DNA of 64,000 nt from Streptomyces sp. ISL-1 (lineage in GTDB: Bacteria > Actinomycetota > Actinomycetes > Streptomycetales > Streptomycetaceae), in contig NZ_JAGGOI010000014.1 of the NCBI RefSeq assembly GCF_018614585.1, positions 62,001-126,000 on the forward strand, written 5' to 3'. Each line of letters begins with the position of its first letter. The first letter of the stretch is position 1. The position numbers and the translations under genes are program-made. This document shows, one piece after another, positions 48,342 through 57,304 of this stretch. A model generated the notes under the pieces. That model ran no database searches. It saw nothing but the letters and a program-made list of their open reading frames with translations, and was not told the DNA's origin.

Positions 48342-49550
48342 CTACTTGCCGTTGCCCGGGACGCGCACGATCAGCGCGTCACCCTGCCCGCCGCCGCCGC
48401 ACAGCGCCGCCGCACCGACGCCACCGCCCCGACGCTTCAGCTCGAGAGCCAGGTGGAGCACCACCCGCGCGCCGGACATGCCGATCGGGTGTCCGAGTGC
48501 GATCGCGCCGCCGTTGACGTTCACCTTTTCCGGGGACACCCCGAGGTCCTTCATTGACTGCACGGCAACCGCCGCGAACGCCTCGTTGATCTCGATGAGG
48601 TCGAGGTCCTCGACGCCGATGCCCTCCTTGCCCAGCGCGTGCCGGATGGCGTTGGACGGCTGCGACTGGAGGGAGTTGTCGGGGCCGGCCACGTTCCCGT
48701 GGGCGCCGATCTCCGCGATCCACTCCAGGCCCAGCTCCTCGGCCTTGGCCTTGCTCATCACCACGACCGCCGCGGCGCCGTCGGAGATCTGCGAGGAGGT
48801 ACCGGCGGTGATGGTGCCGTCCTTGGCGAAGGCGGGACGCAGCTTGCCCAGCGACTCGGCCGTCGTGTCGGCACGGATGCCCTCGTCCTTGCTGAAGACA
48901 ACCGGCTCGCCCTTGCGCTGCGGGATCTCGACGGGCGTGATCTCCGCCTCGAAGATGCCATTCTTCTGCGCGGCCGCGGCCCGCTGGTGGGAGAGCGCCG
49001 CGATCTCGTCCTGTTCCGGGCGGGCGATGCCGAGCCGGGTGTTGTGCTTCTCCGTGGATTCGCCCATGGCGACGTTCTCGAAGGAGTCCGTGAGCCCGTC
49101 GTGCGCCATCGAGTCGAGCATCTCGATCGCGCCGTACTTGTAGCCCTCGCGCGACTTCGGCAGCAGATGCGGCGCGTTGGTCATGGACTCCTGGCCGCCG
49201 GCGACGATCACGTCGAACTCGCCGGAGCGGATCAGCTGGTCGGCGAGCGCGATGGCGTCCAGCCCGGAGAGACAGACCTTGTTGACGTTGAGCGCGGGCA
49301 CGTTCATCGGGATGCCCGCCTTGGCCGCGGCCTGGCGCGCCGGGATCTGCCCCGCCCCGGCCTGCAGGACCTGGCCCATGATCACGTACTGCACCTGATC
49401 ACCGCCGATGCCCGCCCGGTCCAGCGCCGCCTTGATGGCGAAGCCGCCGAGATCAGCGCCGGAGAAGGATTTGAGCGAGCCGAGCAGGCGTCCCATGGGC
49501 GTACGGGCGCCCGCGACGATCACTGAGGTGGTTCTGGTCGTTCCTGACAT
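48342..49550 (-). CDS. Acetyl-CoA C-acetyltransferase (thiolase)
   Basis: The 402-aa thiolase reversibly condenses or cleaves acetoacetyl-CoA. Catalytic residues: C93 in [15 protein letters not shown], His in [19 protein letters not shown] and Cys in [17 protein letters not shown]. Length, start ([23 protein letters not shown]) and position match SCO5399. It precedes meaB and is divergent from methylmalonyl-CoA epimerase. It may serve acetoacetyl-CoA entry to the ethylmalonyl-CoA pathway or short-chain fatty acid degradation. Confidence 0.95.
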   Translation of the reverse strand: MSGTTRTTSVIVAGARTPMGRLLGSLKSFSGADLGGFAIKAALDRAGIGGDQVQYVIMGQVLQAGAGQIPARQAAAKAGIPMNVPALNVNKVCLSGLDAIALADQLIRSGEFDVIVAGGQESMTNAPHLLPKSREGYKYGAIEMLDSMAHDGLTDSFENVAMGESTEKHNTRLGIARPEQDEIAALSHQRAAAAQKNGIFEAEITPVEIPQRKGEPVVFSKDEGIRADTTAESLGKLRPAFAKDGTITAGTSSQISDGAAAVVVMSKAKAEELGLEWIAEIGAHGNVAGPDNSLQSQPSNAIRHALGKEGIGVEDLDLIEINEAFAAVAVQSMKDLGVSPEKVNVNGGAIALGHPIGMSGARVVLHLALELKRRGGGVGAAALCGGGGQGDALIVRVPGNGK

Positions 49551-49696
49551 GAGGCACGATCCCCTTCCAGCACGAAGCTGAGGAGTGAACGAGGGTTTAC
49601 CTCAAATGTACTGAGCGGTACGGGCTGAGGTCACCGGGCAGCCAGTGTGATCGCGCGCACGTTGCGTAACCACCGTCGGGGCGATGCACTGGGGGA

Positions 49697-50125
49697 ATGC
49701 TGACGCGAATCGACCACATCGGGATCGCCTGCTTCGACCTCGACAAGACTGTCGAGTTCTACCGGGCCACATACGGCTTCGAGGTGTTCCACACCGAGAT
49801 CAACGAGGAGCAGGGCGTACGCGAAGCCATGCTCAAGATCAATGAGACGTCCGACGGCGGCGCCTCCTACCTCCAGCTCCTGGAGCCGACCCGCGAGGAC
49901 TCGGCGGTGGGCAAGTGGCTGGCCAAAAACGGTGAGGGGGTCCACCACATCGCCTTCGGCACCGCGGACGTGGACGGTGACGCACAGTCGATCCGGGACA
50001 AGGGCGTACGGGTCCTCTACGACGAGCCACGTATCGGTTCCATGGGCTCCCGTATCACTTTTCTCCACCCCAAGGACTGCCACGGCGTTCTCACCGAACT
50101 CGTCACCTCTGCAACGGAGCACTGA
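49697..50125 (+). CDS. mce: Methylmalonyl-CoA epimerase
   Basis: This 142-aa vicinal-oxygen-chelate enzyme interconverts 2R- and 2S-methylmalonyl-CoA (and ethylmalonyl-CoA). Metal ligands are in the usual places: HIGIACFDLDKTV (His), YLQLLEP (Gln), GVHHIAFGTADV (His), and ITFLHPKDCHGVLTELV (Glu). It lies divergent from thiolase-meaB and just upstream of scy, as in S. coelicolor (SCO5398). It supplies the correct epimer to methylmalonyl-CoA mutase or polyketide extension. Confidence 0.95.
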   Translation: MLTRIDHIGIACFDLDKTVEFYRATYGFEVFHTEINEEQGVREAMLKINETSDGGASYLQLLEPTREDSAVGKWLAKNGEGVHHIAFGTADVDGDAQSIRDKGVRVLYDEPRIGSMGSRITFLHPKDCHGVLTELVTSATEH

Positions 50126-50151
50126 CCTCCGGATTCCCGGCCCGGTAGAGT
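50122..50151 (+). promoter_or_regulatory. scy promoter
   Basis: CTGACC, an 18-bp spacer and TAGAGT, with the -35 box overlapping the mce stop codon. The leader to the scy GTG is about 140 nt. Confidence 0.5.
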
Positions 50152-50292
50152 GGGCCGTTCCGGGCCGGGGCCGGGTCGGGGCCGCGCCGCGTCCCCTCCG
50201 TTGGATCTGTCACCATTCCCCGGGGGGCCGTTCGCCGGCGAACGGTGCTCGTACGGAGAAAGTTGCGACCAGGGGACGGATGGGACCGCGCA

Positions 50293-53200
50293 GTGCGGGG
50301 CTACGAACGCCAGGAGAGCCACCGAGCTGACGACGACCACCTCTCGCGGTTCGAAGCCGAGATGGACCGGCTGAAGACCGAGCGGGAGAAGGCCGTCCAG
50401 CACGCCGAGGACCTCGGTTACCAGGTCGAGGTGTTGCGCGCCAAACTCCACGAGGCGCGCCGCAACCTCGCCTCCCGTCCTGCCTACGACAGCGCGGACA
50501 TCGGCTATCAGGCCGAACAGCTGCTCCGTAATGCCCAGATCCAGGCCGACCAGCTGCGCTCCGACGCCGAGCGCGAGCTGCGTGAGGTCCGCGCCCAGAC
50601 CCAGCGCATCCTCCAGGAGCACGCCGAGCACCAGGCCAGGCTCCAGGCCGAGCTGCACTCCGAGGCGGTCCAGCGCCGCCAGCGCCTGGACCAGGAGCTG
50701 GCTGAGCGCCGCCAGACCGTCGAGACGCATGTCAACGAGAACGTCGCCTGGGCCGAGCAGCTCCGCGCCCGTACCGAGTCACAGGCCCGCCGGCTCCTCG
50801 ACGAGTCCCGCGCCGAGGCCGAGCAGTCCCTGGCCGCCGCCCGGGCCGAGGCCGCCAGGGTCGCCGAGGAGGCCCGTCAGCGCCTCGGCTCCGAGGCGGA
50901 GTCCGCCCGCGCCGAGGCCGAGGGCATCCTGCTGCGCGCCCGCAAGGACGCCGAACGCCTGCTGAACGCCGCCTCCAACCAGGCCCACGAGGCCACCAGC
51001 CACGCCGAGCAGCTGCGCTCCTCCACCACCGCCGAGTCCGACCAGGCCCGCCAGCAGGCCGCCGAATTGAGCCGCGGCGCCGAGCAGCGGATCCAAGAGG
51101 CCGAGGAGAAGCTGCGCGAGGCCCGCGCGGAGTCCGAGAAGCTCCTGACCGAGGCCAAGGAGTCGGCGGCCAAGCAGCTGGCGTCCGCCGAGTCGGTCAA
51201 CGAGCAGCGCACCCGTACCGCCAAGGCGGAGATCGCCCGGCTGGTCAGCGAGGCCACCAAGGAGTCCGAGGCGCTCAAGGCGGAAGCCGAGCAGGCGGTC
51301 GCCGATGGCCGCGCCGAGGCGGAGAAGCTGGTCGCGGCCGCGGCGGAGAAGGCCCGTACGGTCGCGGCGGAGGACTCCGCGGCGCAGCTCGCCAAGGCGG
51401 CCCGTACCGCCGAGGAGGTCCTGACCAGGGCCTCCGACGATGCCAAGGCCACCACGCGCTCCGCGAGCGAGGAGGCCGAGCGGATCCGCCACGAGGCCGA
51501 GGCGGAGGCGGACCGGCTGCGCGGCGAGGCCGCCGAGCAGGCCGATCAGCTCAAGGGCGCGGCCAAGGACGACACCAAGGAGTACCGCGCCAAGACCGTC
51601 GAGCTGCAGGAGGAGGCGCGCAGGCTGCGCGGCGAGGCCGAGCAGCTGCGCGCCGAGGCGGTCGCCGAGGGTGAGCGGATCCGCGGCGAGGCCCGCCGGG
51701 AGGCCGTCCAGCAGATCGAGGAGGCGGCCAGTACCGCCGAGGAGCTGCTGACCAAGGCGCGGGCCGACGCCGACGAGATGCGCGCCACGGCGAGCAGCGA
51801 CAGCGAGCGGGTCCGCACCGAGGCGATCGAGCGCGCCACCACCCTGCGCAAGCAGGCCGAGGAGACCCTGGAGCGCACCCGCGCCGAGGCCGAGCGGCTG
51901 CGCGCGGAGGCCGAGGAGCAGGCGGAGAGCGTCAAGGCCGCGGCCGAGGAGGCGGCGGCCGGACTGCGCGAGGACGCCGAGCGCGGCATCGCGGCACGCC
52001 ATGCCGAGGCCGCCGAGGAGCTGACCCGGCTGCACACCGAGGCCGAGTCCCGCCTCGCCGCCGCCGAGCAGAACCTCGCGGACTCCCGCGGCGACGCCGA
52101 GCGGATCCGCCGCGAGGCCTCCGAGGAGACCGAGCGGCTGCGCGGCGAGGCCGCCGAGCGGATCCGTACGCTCCAGGCGCAGGCCGAGCACGAGGCCGAG
52201 CGGCTGCGTACCGAGGCCGCGTCGGACGCGTCGACCACCCGCGCCGAGGCGGAGAACGTCGCGGTACGGCTGCGCAGCGACGCGGCCAACGAGGCGGAGC
52301 GGCACAAGAGCGAGGCGCAGGACAGCGCCGACCGGCTGCGCGCCGAGGCCGCGTCCGCCGCCGAACGCGTGGGCGCCGAGGCCGCCGAGGCGCTGGCCGC
52401 GGCGCAGGAGGAGGCGAACCGCCGCCGCCGGGAGGCCGAGGAGATCCTCGACTCCGCGCGTGGCGAGGCGGATCAGGAGCGCGAGCTGGCGCGCGAGCAG
52501 AGCGAGGAGCTGCTGGCCTCCGCCCGCAAGCGGGTCGAGGAGGCCCAGGCCGAGGCGCACCGGCTGGTCGAAGAGGCCGACCGCCGTGCCACCGAGATGG
52601 TCTCCGCCGCCGAGCAGACCGCCCAGCAGGTACGGGACTCGGTCAACGGACTTCAGGACCAGGCCGAGCAGGAGATCGCCGGGCTGCGCTCGGCCGCCGA
52701 GCACGCCGCCGACCGCACCAGGACCGAGGCGCAGGAGGAGGCGGACAGGGTCCGCGCCGACGCGTACGCCGAGCGGGAGCGGGCGGCGGAGGACGCCAGC
52801 CGGCTGCGGGCCAGGGCCCATGAGGAGACCGAGGCGGCCAACTCGCTCGCGGAGCGCACCGTCGAGGAGGCGATCACGGAGTCGGACCGGCTGCGCGCCG
52901 ACACCGCCGAGTACGTCCAGCGCATGCGTACGGAAGCGACGGACTCGCTCGCCTCGGCCGAGCAGGACGCTTCGCGCGCCCGCGCCGATGCCCGGGAGGA
53001 CGCCAACCGCATCCGCTCGGAGGCCGCCGCCCAGGCCGACCGGCTCATCGGCGAGGCGTCGAGCGAGAGCGAGCGGCTGCGCAGGGAGACGGCCGAGGCG
53101 CTGTCCGGCGCCGAGCGGGTCAAGGCGGAGGCGGAAGCCGGGGCCGAGCGGCTGCACGCCGCGATCCGCGCGGAGGGCGAGCAGATCCTGGACGAGGCGC

Positions 53201-54240
53201 GCCAGGCCGCCGACAAGCGTCGTGCCGACGCAGCGGCCCAGGCCGACCAGCTGATCTCCGAGGCGAGCGGCGAGGCGGAGTCGCTGCGCGCCGAGGCGGC
53301 GGAGACGGTGGGTTCGGCCCAGCAGGCCGCCCAGCGCATCAAGTCCGAGGCCCAGAAGGTCAGGGCGGACGCCGAGGCCGAGACCGAGCGGATGCTTGCC
53401 AAGGCCCGCGAGGATGCCGACCGCGCGCTCGACGAGGCCCGCGAGGCGGCGGCCAAGCGTCGTGCGGACGCCGCCGAGCAGGCCGACCAGCTCATCAACA
53501 AAGCCCAGGAGGAGGCGCTGCGCGCCGCCACCGAGGCCGAGGCACAGGCCGACACCATGGTCGGCGCGGCTCGCAACGAGGCCGAGCGGCTGGTCTCCGA
53601 GGCGACCGTGGAGGGCAACTCCCTGGTGGAGAGGTCCCGTACGGACGCGGACGAGCTGCTGGTCGGCGCGCGCCGGGACGCTGCCGCCATAAGGGAGCGC
53701 GGCGAGGAGCTGCGTGCCCGTGTCGAGGCCGAGATCGAGGAGCTGCACGAGCGGGCCCGCCGGGAGACGGCCGAACAGATGAAGACGGCCGGCGAACGCG
53801 TCGACCATCTGCTGAAGTCCGCCGAGGAGCAGCGGACCGGGGCCGAGGCGAAGGCCAAGGAGCTGCTGTCCGATGCCAATTCGGAGGCCAGCAAGGTCCG
53901 CATCGCCGCGGTGCGCAAGGCCGAGGGGCTCCTCAAGGAGGCCGAGCAGAAGAAGGCCGAGCTGGTCCGCGAGGCCGAGCGGGTCAAGGCGGAGGCGGTG
54001 GCCGAGGCCGAGCGGCTGGTCACCGAGGGCCGGCGCGAGCTCGATGTGCTGGTGCGCCGGCGCGAGGACATTCAGGCGGAAATTTCCCGTGTCCAGGACG
54101 TGCTTGAAGCGTTGGAGTCATTCGAGGCGCCATCAGGGGGCACCAAAGCTTCATCCACTGGCGGCTCGGCCGCAGGTGCTGTCAAAGCGGGCGCAACAGC
54201 GGGGGTTACACGTTCGAGTGGCAAGTCGTCCGACGGCTAG
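50293..54240 (+). CDS. scy: Scy, polar-growth coiled-coil scaffold
   Basis: This 1315-aa protein is almost entirely coiled coil. From family knowledge, Scy assembles at hyphal tips with DivIVA and FilP, marks new branch points and organises polarised growth. The start VRGYERQESHRADDDHLSRFEAEMDRLKTEREKAVQHAEDLGYQVEVLRAKLHEARRNL is diagnostic; GTG at 50293 is selected to match it. A short conventional heptad coiled coil is followed by a very long region built of hendecad/51-mer-like Ala/Glu/Arg repeats (AEAERLRAEAEEQA, EADRLRGEAAEQADQLK). The tail is Gly/Ser-rich. The gene's high A-E-R composition creates long antisense ORFs. Confidence 0.95.
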   Translation: MRGYERQESHRADDDHLSRFEAEMDRLKTEREKAVQHAEDLGYQVEVLRAKLHEARRNLASRPAYDSADIGYQAEQLLRNAQIQADQLRSDAERELREVRAQTQRILQEHAEHQARLQAELHSEAVQRRQRLDQELAERRQTVETHVNENVAWAEQLRARTESQARRLLDESRAEAEQSLAAARAEAARVAEEARQRLGSEAESARAEAEGILLRARKDAERLLNAASNQAHEATSHAEQLRSSTTAESDQARQQAAELSRGAEQRIQEAEEKLREARAESEKLLTEAKESAAKQLASAESVNEQRTRTAKAEIARLVSEATKESEALKAEAEQAVADGRAEAEKLVAAAAEKARTVAAEDSAAQLAKAARTAEEVLTRASDDAKATTRSASEEAERIRHEAEAEADRLRGEAAEQADQLKGAAKDDTKEYRAKTVELQEEARRLRGEAEQLRAEAVAEGERIRGEARREAVQQIEEAASTAEELLTKARADADEMRATASSDSERVRTEAIERATTLRKQAEETLERTRAEAERLRAEAEEQAESVKAAAEEAAAGLREDAERGIAARHAEAAEELTRLHTEAESRLAAAEQNLADSRGDAERIRREASEETERLRGEAAERIRTLQAQAEHEAERLRTEAASDASTTRAEAENVAVRLRSDAANEAERHKSEAQDSADRLRAEAASAAERVGAEAAEALAAAQEEANRRRREAEEILDSARGEADQERELAREQSEELLASARKRVEEAQAEAHRLVEEADRRATEMVSAAEQTAQQVRDSVNGLQDQAEQEIAGLRSAAEHAADRTRTEAQEEADRVRADAYAERERAAEDASRLRARAHEETEAANSLAERTVEEAITESDRLRADTAEYVQRMRTEATDSLASAEQDASRARADAREDANRIRSEAAAQADRLIGEASSESERLRRETAEALSGAERVKAEAEAGAERLHAAIRAEGEQILDEARQAADKRRADAAAQADQLISEASGEAESLRAEAAETVGSAQQAAQRIKSEAQKVRADAEAETERMLAKAREDADRALDEAREAAAKRRADAAEQADQLINKAQEEALRAATEAEAQADTMVGAARNEAERLVSEATVEGNSLVERSRTDADELLVGARRDAAAIRERGEELRARVEAEIEELHERARRETAEQMKTAGERVDHLLKSAEEQRTGAEAKAKELLSDANSEASKVRIAAVRKAEGLLKEAEQKKAELVREAERVKAEAVAEAERLVTEGRRELDVLVRRREDIQAEISRVQDVLEALESFEAPSGGTKASSTGGSAAGAVKAGATAGVTRSSGKSSDG

Positions 54241-54308
54241 CCACTCAAAAGACTGGACATTCTCCAGATCAAACGGTCATCCGCTCGATGACACGCCGCT
54301 TCGGCCCC

Positions 54309-54314
54309 TAGGAT
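54309..54314 (+). promoter_or_regulatory. filP -10 box candidate
   Basis: TAGGAT 41 nt upstream of the filP ATG, in the 114-bp scy/filP gap. A convincing -35 is not seen. Confidence 0.35.
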
Positions 54315-54354
54315 TCCCCCTATCACCTCACCGGTCTCATTCGACAGGAACCCC

Positions 54355-55290
54355 ATGAGCGACACTTCCTCCCCCTTCGGCTTCGAGCTCGTGCGGCGTG
54401 GTTACGACCGCGGTCAGGTGGACGACCGCATTACCAAACTCGTCGCCGACCGTGACAGTGCTCTGGCCCGAATCACCTCTCTGGAAAAGCGCATCGAGGA
54501 ACTCCACCTCGAGACGCAGAACGCCCAGGCCCAGGTCAACGACGCGGAGCCGTCGTACGCCGGTCTCGGTGCACGCGTCGAGAAGATCCTCCGCCTCGCC
54601 GAGGAGGAGGCGAAGGACCTGCGCGAGGAGGCCCGTCGCGCCGCCGAGCAGCACCGTGAGCTCGCCGAGTCCGCCGCCCAGCAGGTGCGCAACGACGCCG
54701 AGTCCTTCTCCGCCGAGCGCAAGGCGAAGGCCGAGGACGAGGGCGTCCGTATCGTCGAGAAGGCGCAGAACGAAGCCTCTACACTGCGCACCGAGGCGCA
54801 GAAGGACGCGCAGTCCAAGCGCGAGGAGGCCGACGCGCTCTTCGAGGAGACCCGCGCCAAGGCCGCCCAGGCCGCCGCGGACTTCGAGACGAACCTCGCC
54901 AAGCGCCGCGAGCAGTCCGAGCGGGACCTGGCTTCGCGTCAGGCGAAGGCGGAGAAGCGTCTGGCGGAGATCGAGCACCGCGCCGAGCAGCTGCGCCTGG
55001 AGGCCGAGAAGCTGCGTACGGACGCGGAGCGCCGGGCCCGTCAGACGGTGGAGACCGCGCAGCGCCAGGCCGAGGACATCGTGGCCGACGCGAACGCCAA
55101 GGCCGACCGGATCCGCAGCGAATCGGAGCGCGAGCTGGCGGCGCTCACCAACCGCCGCGACTCGATCAACGCGCAGCTGACCAACGTCCGCGAGATGCTG
55201 GCCACGCTGACCGGTGCGGCGGTTGCCGCGGCCGGCAGCCCCGACGACGAGCCGATCTCCCGCGGCGTCCCGGCTCAGCAGTCCCGCTGA
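54355..55290 (+). CDS. filP: FilP, coiled-coil intermediate-filament-like protein
   Basis: The 311-aa rod-domain protein forms cytoskeletal filaments and networks near hyphal tips and gives mechanical stiffness, interacting with DivIVA and Scy (family knowledge). An N-terminal DivIVA-like segment (SPFGFELVRRGYDRGQVDDRITKLVADRDSALARITSLEKRIEELHLE) is followed by a coiled coil to about residue 285 and a short tail. The sequence (VEKILRLAEEEAKDLREEARRAAEQHRELAESAAQQVRNDAESF) is typical FilP, also related to Scy repeats. AGGAA precedes the ATG. Confidence 0.96.
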   Translation: MSDTSSPFGFELVRRGYDRGQVDDRITKLVADRDSALARITSLEKRIEELHLETQNAQAQVNDAEPSYAGLGARVEKILRLAEEEAKDLREEARRAAEQHRELAESAAQQVRNDAESFSAERKAKAEDEGVRIVEKAQNEASTLRTEAQKDAQSKREEADALFEETRAKAAQAAADFETNLAKRREQSERDLASRQAKAEKRLAEIEHRAEQLRLEAEKLRTDAERRARQTVETAQRQAEDIVADANAKADRIRSESERELAALTNRRDSINAQLTNVREMLATLTGAAVAAAGSPDDEPISRGVPAQQSR

Positions 55291-55336
55291 GTACGGCCCC
55301 GTTCGCGGGGTCCGTCGTGTAGGTCAAGAACGCGTC

Positions 55337-55369
55337 AAGCCCCCCAGCCACTCCGGTGGCGGGGGGCTT
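55337..55369 (+). terminator. Terminator after filP
   Basis: AAGCCCCCC-(A)-GCCAC / GTGGC-GGGGGGCTT stem of 14 pairs with one bulge and a TCCG loop, followed by TTG. It is 46 nt after the filP stop. Confidence 0.93.
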
Positions 55370-55379
55370 TGCGCGCACT

Positions 55380-55385
55380 TAGCGT
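55380..55385 (+). promoter_or_regulatory. -10 box of the first ABC ATPase gene
   Basis: TAGCGT six bases before the ATG at 55392: leaderless arrangement. Its -35 area overlaps the filP terminator. Confidence 0.55.
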
Positions 55386-55391
55386 GGCCGC

Positions 55392-56375
55392 ATGATTGAG
55401 CTCGAGGGCCTGACGAAGCGCTTCGGCAGCACGACGGCGGTCGATGATCTTTCGTTTCAGGTCAGGCCGGGTGTGGTGACCGGCTTCCTCGGCCCGAACG
55501 GCGCGGGCAAGTCCACGACGATGCGGATGATGCTCGATCTCGACAACCCGACCAGCGGAACGGTGCGGATCGACGGCAAGCACTACCGCGAACTCGAGGA
55601 GCCGTTGAAGTACATCGGTGCGCTGCTGGACGCGAAGGCGATGCACGGCGGGCGGAGCGCCTACAACAACCTGCTGTGCCTGGCGCAGTCGAACCGCATC
55701 CCCGCCTCGCGGGTCGCGGAGGCCTTGGACGTCGTTGGGCTGACGGCGGTGGCGAGGAAGAAGACCAAGAGTTTCTCGCTCGGTATGGGACAGCGGCTGG
55801 GAATCGCGTCGGCTCTGCTGGGCGATCCGGAGATCTTGATGTTCGACGAGCCGGTCAACGGTCTTGATCCCGAAGGAATTCACTGGATCCGCAATCTGAT
55901 GAAGACTCTTGCATGCCAAGGACGCACGATCTTCGTCTCCTCGCATCTGATGAGCGAAATGGCCCTCACCGCCGAGCACTTGATCGTTATCGGACAGGGA
56001 CGGCTTCTTGCCGATACATCAATGGCCGATTTCATCCACGAGAACTCCCGGAGTTACGTACGCCTGCGCTCCCCTCAGCAGGAGCGCCTGCGCGACGTGC
56101 TGCACGAATCGGGCTTCACGGCGGTCGAGTCGGGCAACGGCACGCTGGAGATCGACGGCGCCACCACCGAGGCGATCGGTGAACTGGCCGCCTCGCACCA
56201 GCTCGTCCTGCATGAACTGAGCGCCCAGCGCGCCTCGCTGGAGGAGGCGTTCATGCAGATGACGGCGGGAGCGGTGGAGTACCACGCGCATTCGACGGGT
56301 GAGGCCGCTCCCCCGCCGGCGACGCCACCGGGTCCCCAGTGGGGCCAGAGCTACCAGAGCAGCAAGGGAGCCTGA
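55392..56375 (+). CDS. ABC transporter ATP-binding protein (pair 1)
   Basis: The 327-aa ATPase of the antibiotic/bacteriocin-exporter class (as in BcrA/DrrA) has Walker A GPNGAGKST, an unusual signature SLGMGQRLGIA instead of LSGGQ, Walker B ILMFDEPVNGLDPEG and the switch SSHLMSEM. It has a C-terminal extension with a Pro-rich end. It lies 3 bp upstream of its permease. A paralogous pair follows. Such pairs export peptides or lipids; the substrate is unknown. In S. coelicolor the equivalents are at SCO5392-5395 (recalled). Confidence 0.92.
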   Translation: MIELEGLTKRFGSTTAVDDLSFQVRPGVVTGFLGPNGAGKSTTMRMMLDLDNPTSGTVRIDGKHYRELEEPLKYIGALLDAKAMHGGRSAYNNLLCLAQSNRIPASRVAEALDVVGLTAVARKKTKSFSLGMGQRLGIASALLGDPEILMFDEPVNGLDPEGIHWIRNLMKTLACQGRTIFVSSHLMSEMALTAEHLIVIGQGRLLADTSMADFIHENSRSYVRLRSPQQERLRDVLHESGFTAVESGNGTLEIDGATTEAIGELAASHQLVLHELSAQRASLEEAFMQMTAGAVEYHAHSTGEAAPPPATPPGPQWGQSYQSSKGA

Positions 56376-56378
56376 CCC

Positions 56379-57158
56379 ATGGCCTCGGTGCCCGCCGTCC
56401 TCCGGTCCGAGTGGACCAAGATCCGTACTGTTTCCTCGACCACCTGGACGCTGGTGAGCGCGCTGGTCGTCACCGTCGCCATGGGCGCCGCGCTCAGCGC
56501 GCTGCTGAAGTCGACTTTCGACGATCTCTCGCCCGAGGAGCAGCTCACCTTCGACCCGACCTTCATCAGCTTCTCCGGGATGATCCTGGGTCAGCTGGCG
56601 ATGGTGGTCTTCGGGGTGCTGGTGGTCGGCACGGAGTACAGCTCGGGCATGATCCGCACCTCGCTCGCCGCCGTGCCCCAGCGCGCCACCTTCATCTTCA
56701 GCAAGATCACGGTTGCCACGGCGCTGGCGCTGGCGGTCGGGATGGCGACCAGTTTCCTCACCTTCTTCCTCGGCCAGGCGCTGCTGGGCGAACACCGTAC
56801 GACGATCGGCGCCGACAACGTCCTGCGCGCGGTGGTCGGCGGCGGCCTCTACATGGGCCTGATCGCGCTGTTCTCGATGGGCGTGGCGACGATGCTGCGC
56901 AGCTCGATGCTCTCGCTCGGCATCCTGATGCCGTTCTTCTTCCTGGTCTCGCAGATCCTCGCGTCCGTACCGAAGGCGAAGACGGTCGCACGCTACTTCC
57001 CCGACCAGGCCGGATCCAAGATCATGCAGGTGGTCCCGGACGCCATGGGCAGCGACAAGGCGCCGTACGGGCCGTGGGGCGGGCTCGGGATCATGGTGAT
57101 CTGGGCGGCGGTGGCGCTGCTCGGAGGCTATCTGGTGCTCAAGAAGCGGGACGCGTAG
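56379..57158 (+). CDS. ABC transporter permease (pair 1)
   Basis: The 259-aa permease of the ABC-2 type has about six membrane helices and starts SVPAVLRSEWTKIRTVSSTTWTLVSALVVTVAMGAALSALL. Other conserved parts are SFSGMILGQLAMVVFGVLVVGTEYSSGMIRTSLAAVPQRATFIFSKI and a C-terminal helix before LVLKKRDA. It is a partner of the upstream ATPase and paralogous to the permease at 58438. Confidence 0.9.
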   Translation: MASVPAVLRSEWTKIRTVSSTTWTLVSALVVTVAMGAALSALLKSTFDDLSPEEQLTFDPTFISFSGMILGQLAMVVFGVLVVGTEYSSGMIRTSLAAVPQRATFIFSKITVATALALAVGMATSFLTFFLGQALLGEHRTTIGADNVLRAVVGGGLYMGLIALFSMGVATMLRSSMLSLGILMPFFFLVSQILASVPKAKTVARYFPDQAGSKIMQVVPDAMGSDKAPYGPWGGLGIMVIWAAVALLGGYLVLKKRDA

Positions 57159-57165
57159 CCGGCGC

Positions 57166-57184
57166 CGGCGACTCGCCGTCGCCG
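57166..57184 (+). terminator. Weak hairpin between ABC pairs
   Basis: CGGCGAC-TCGCC-GTCGCCG, a 7-bp stem right after the first permease stop. The 146-bp gap also contains TTGGCC-19 nt-TATCCT (57201-57231), a possible promoter for pair 2. Confidence 0.4.
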
Positions 57185-57304
57185 AAACCGTAGCGTTACT
57201 GCTTGGCCGGAACCGTCAAGGCCCGGATATCCTCCTAACTCTTACGGGGGTGTACGGCCGGACGGCCTGTGCCCCGACGACCCGAATGTCGATGGGGCTG
57301 CAGA

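Noticed and set aside
50779..53808. 1009-residue ORF on the minus strand inside scy
   Set aside because: It is antisense to Scy, whose A/E/R/L coding keeps that frame free of stops in high-GC DNA. It is composed of GLG/RAL/LLG repeats with no domain, ribosome-binding site or promoter.
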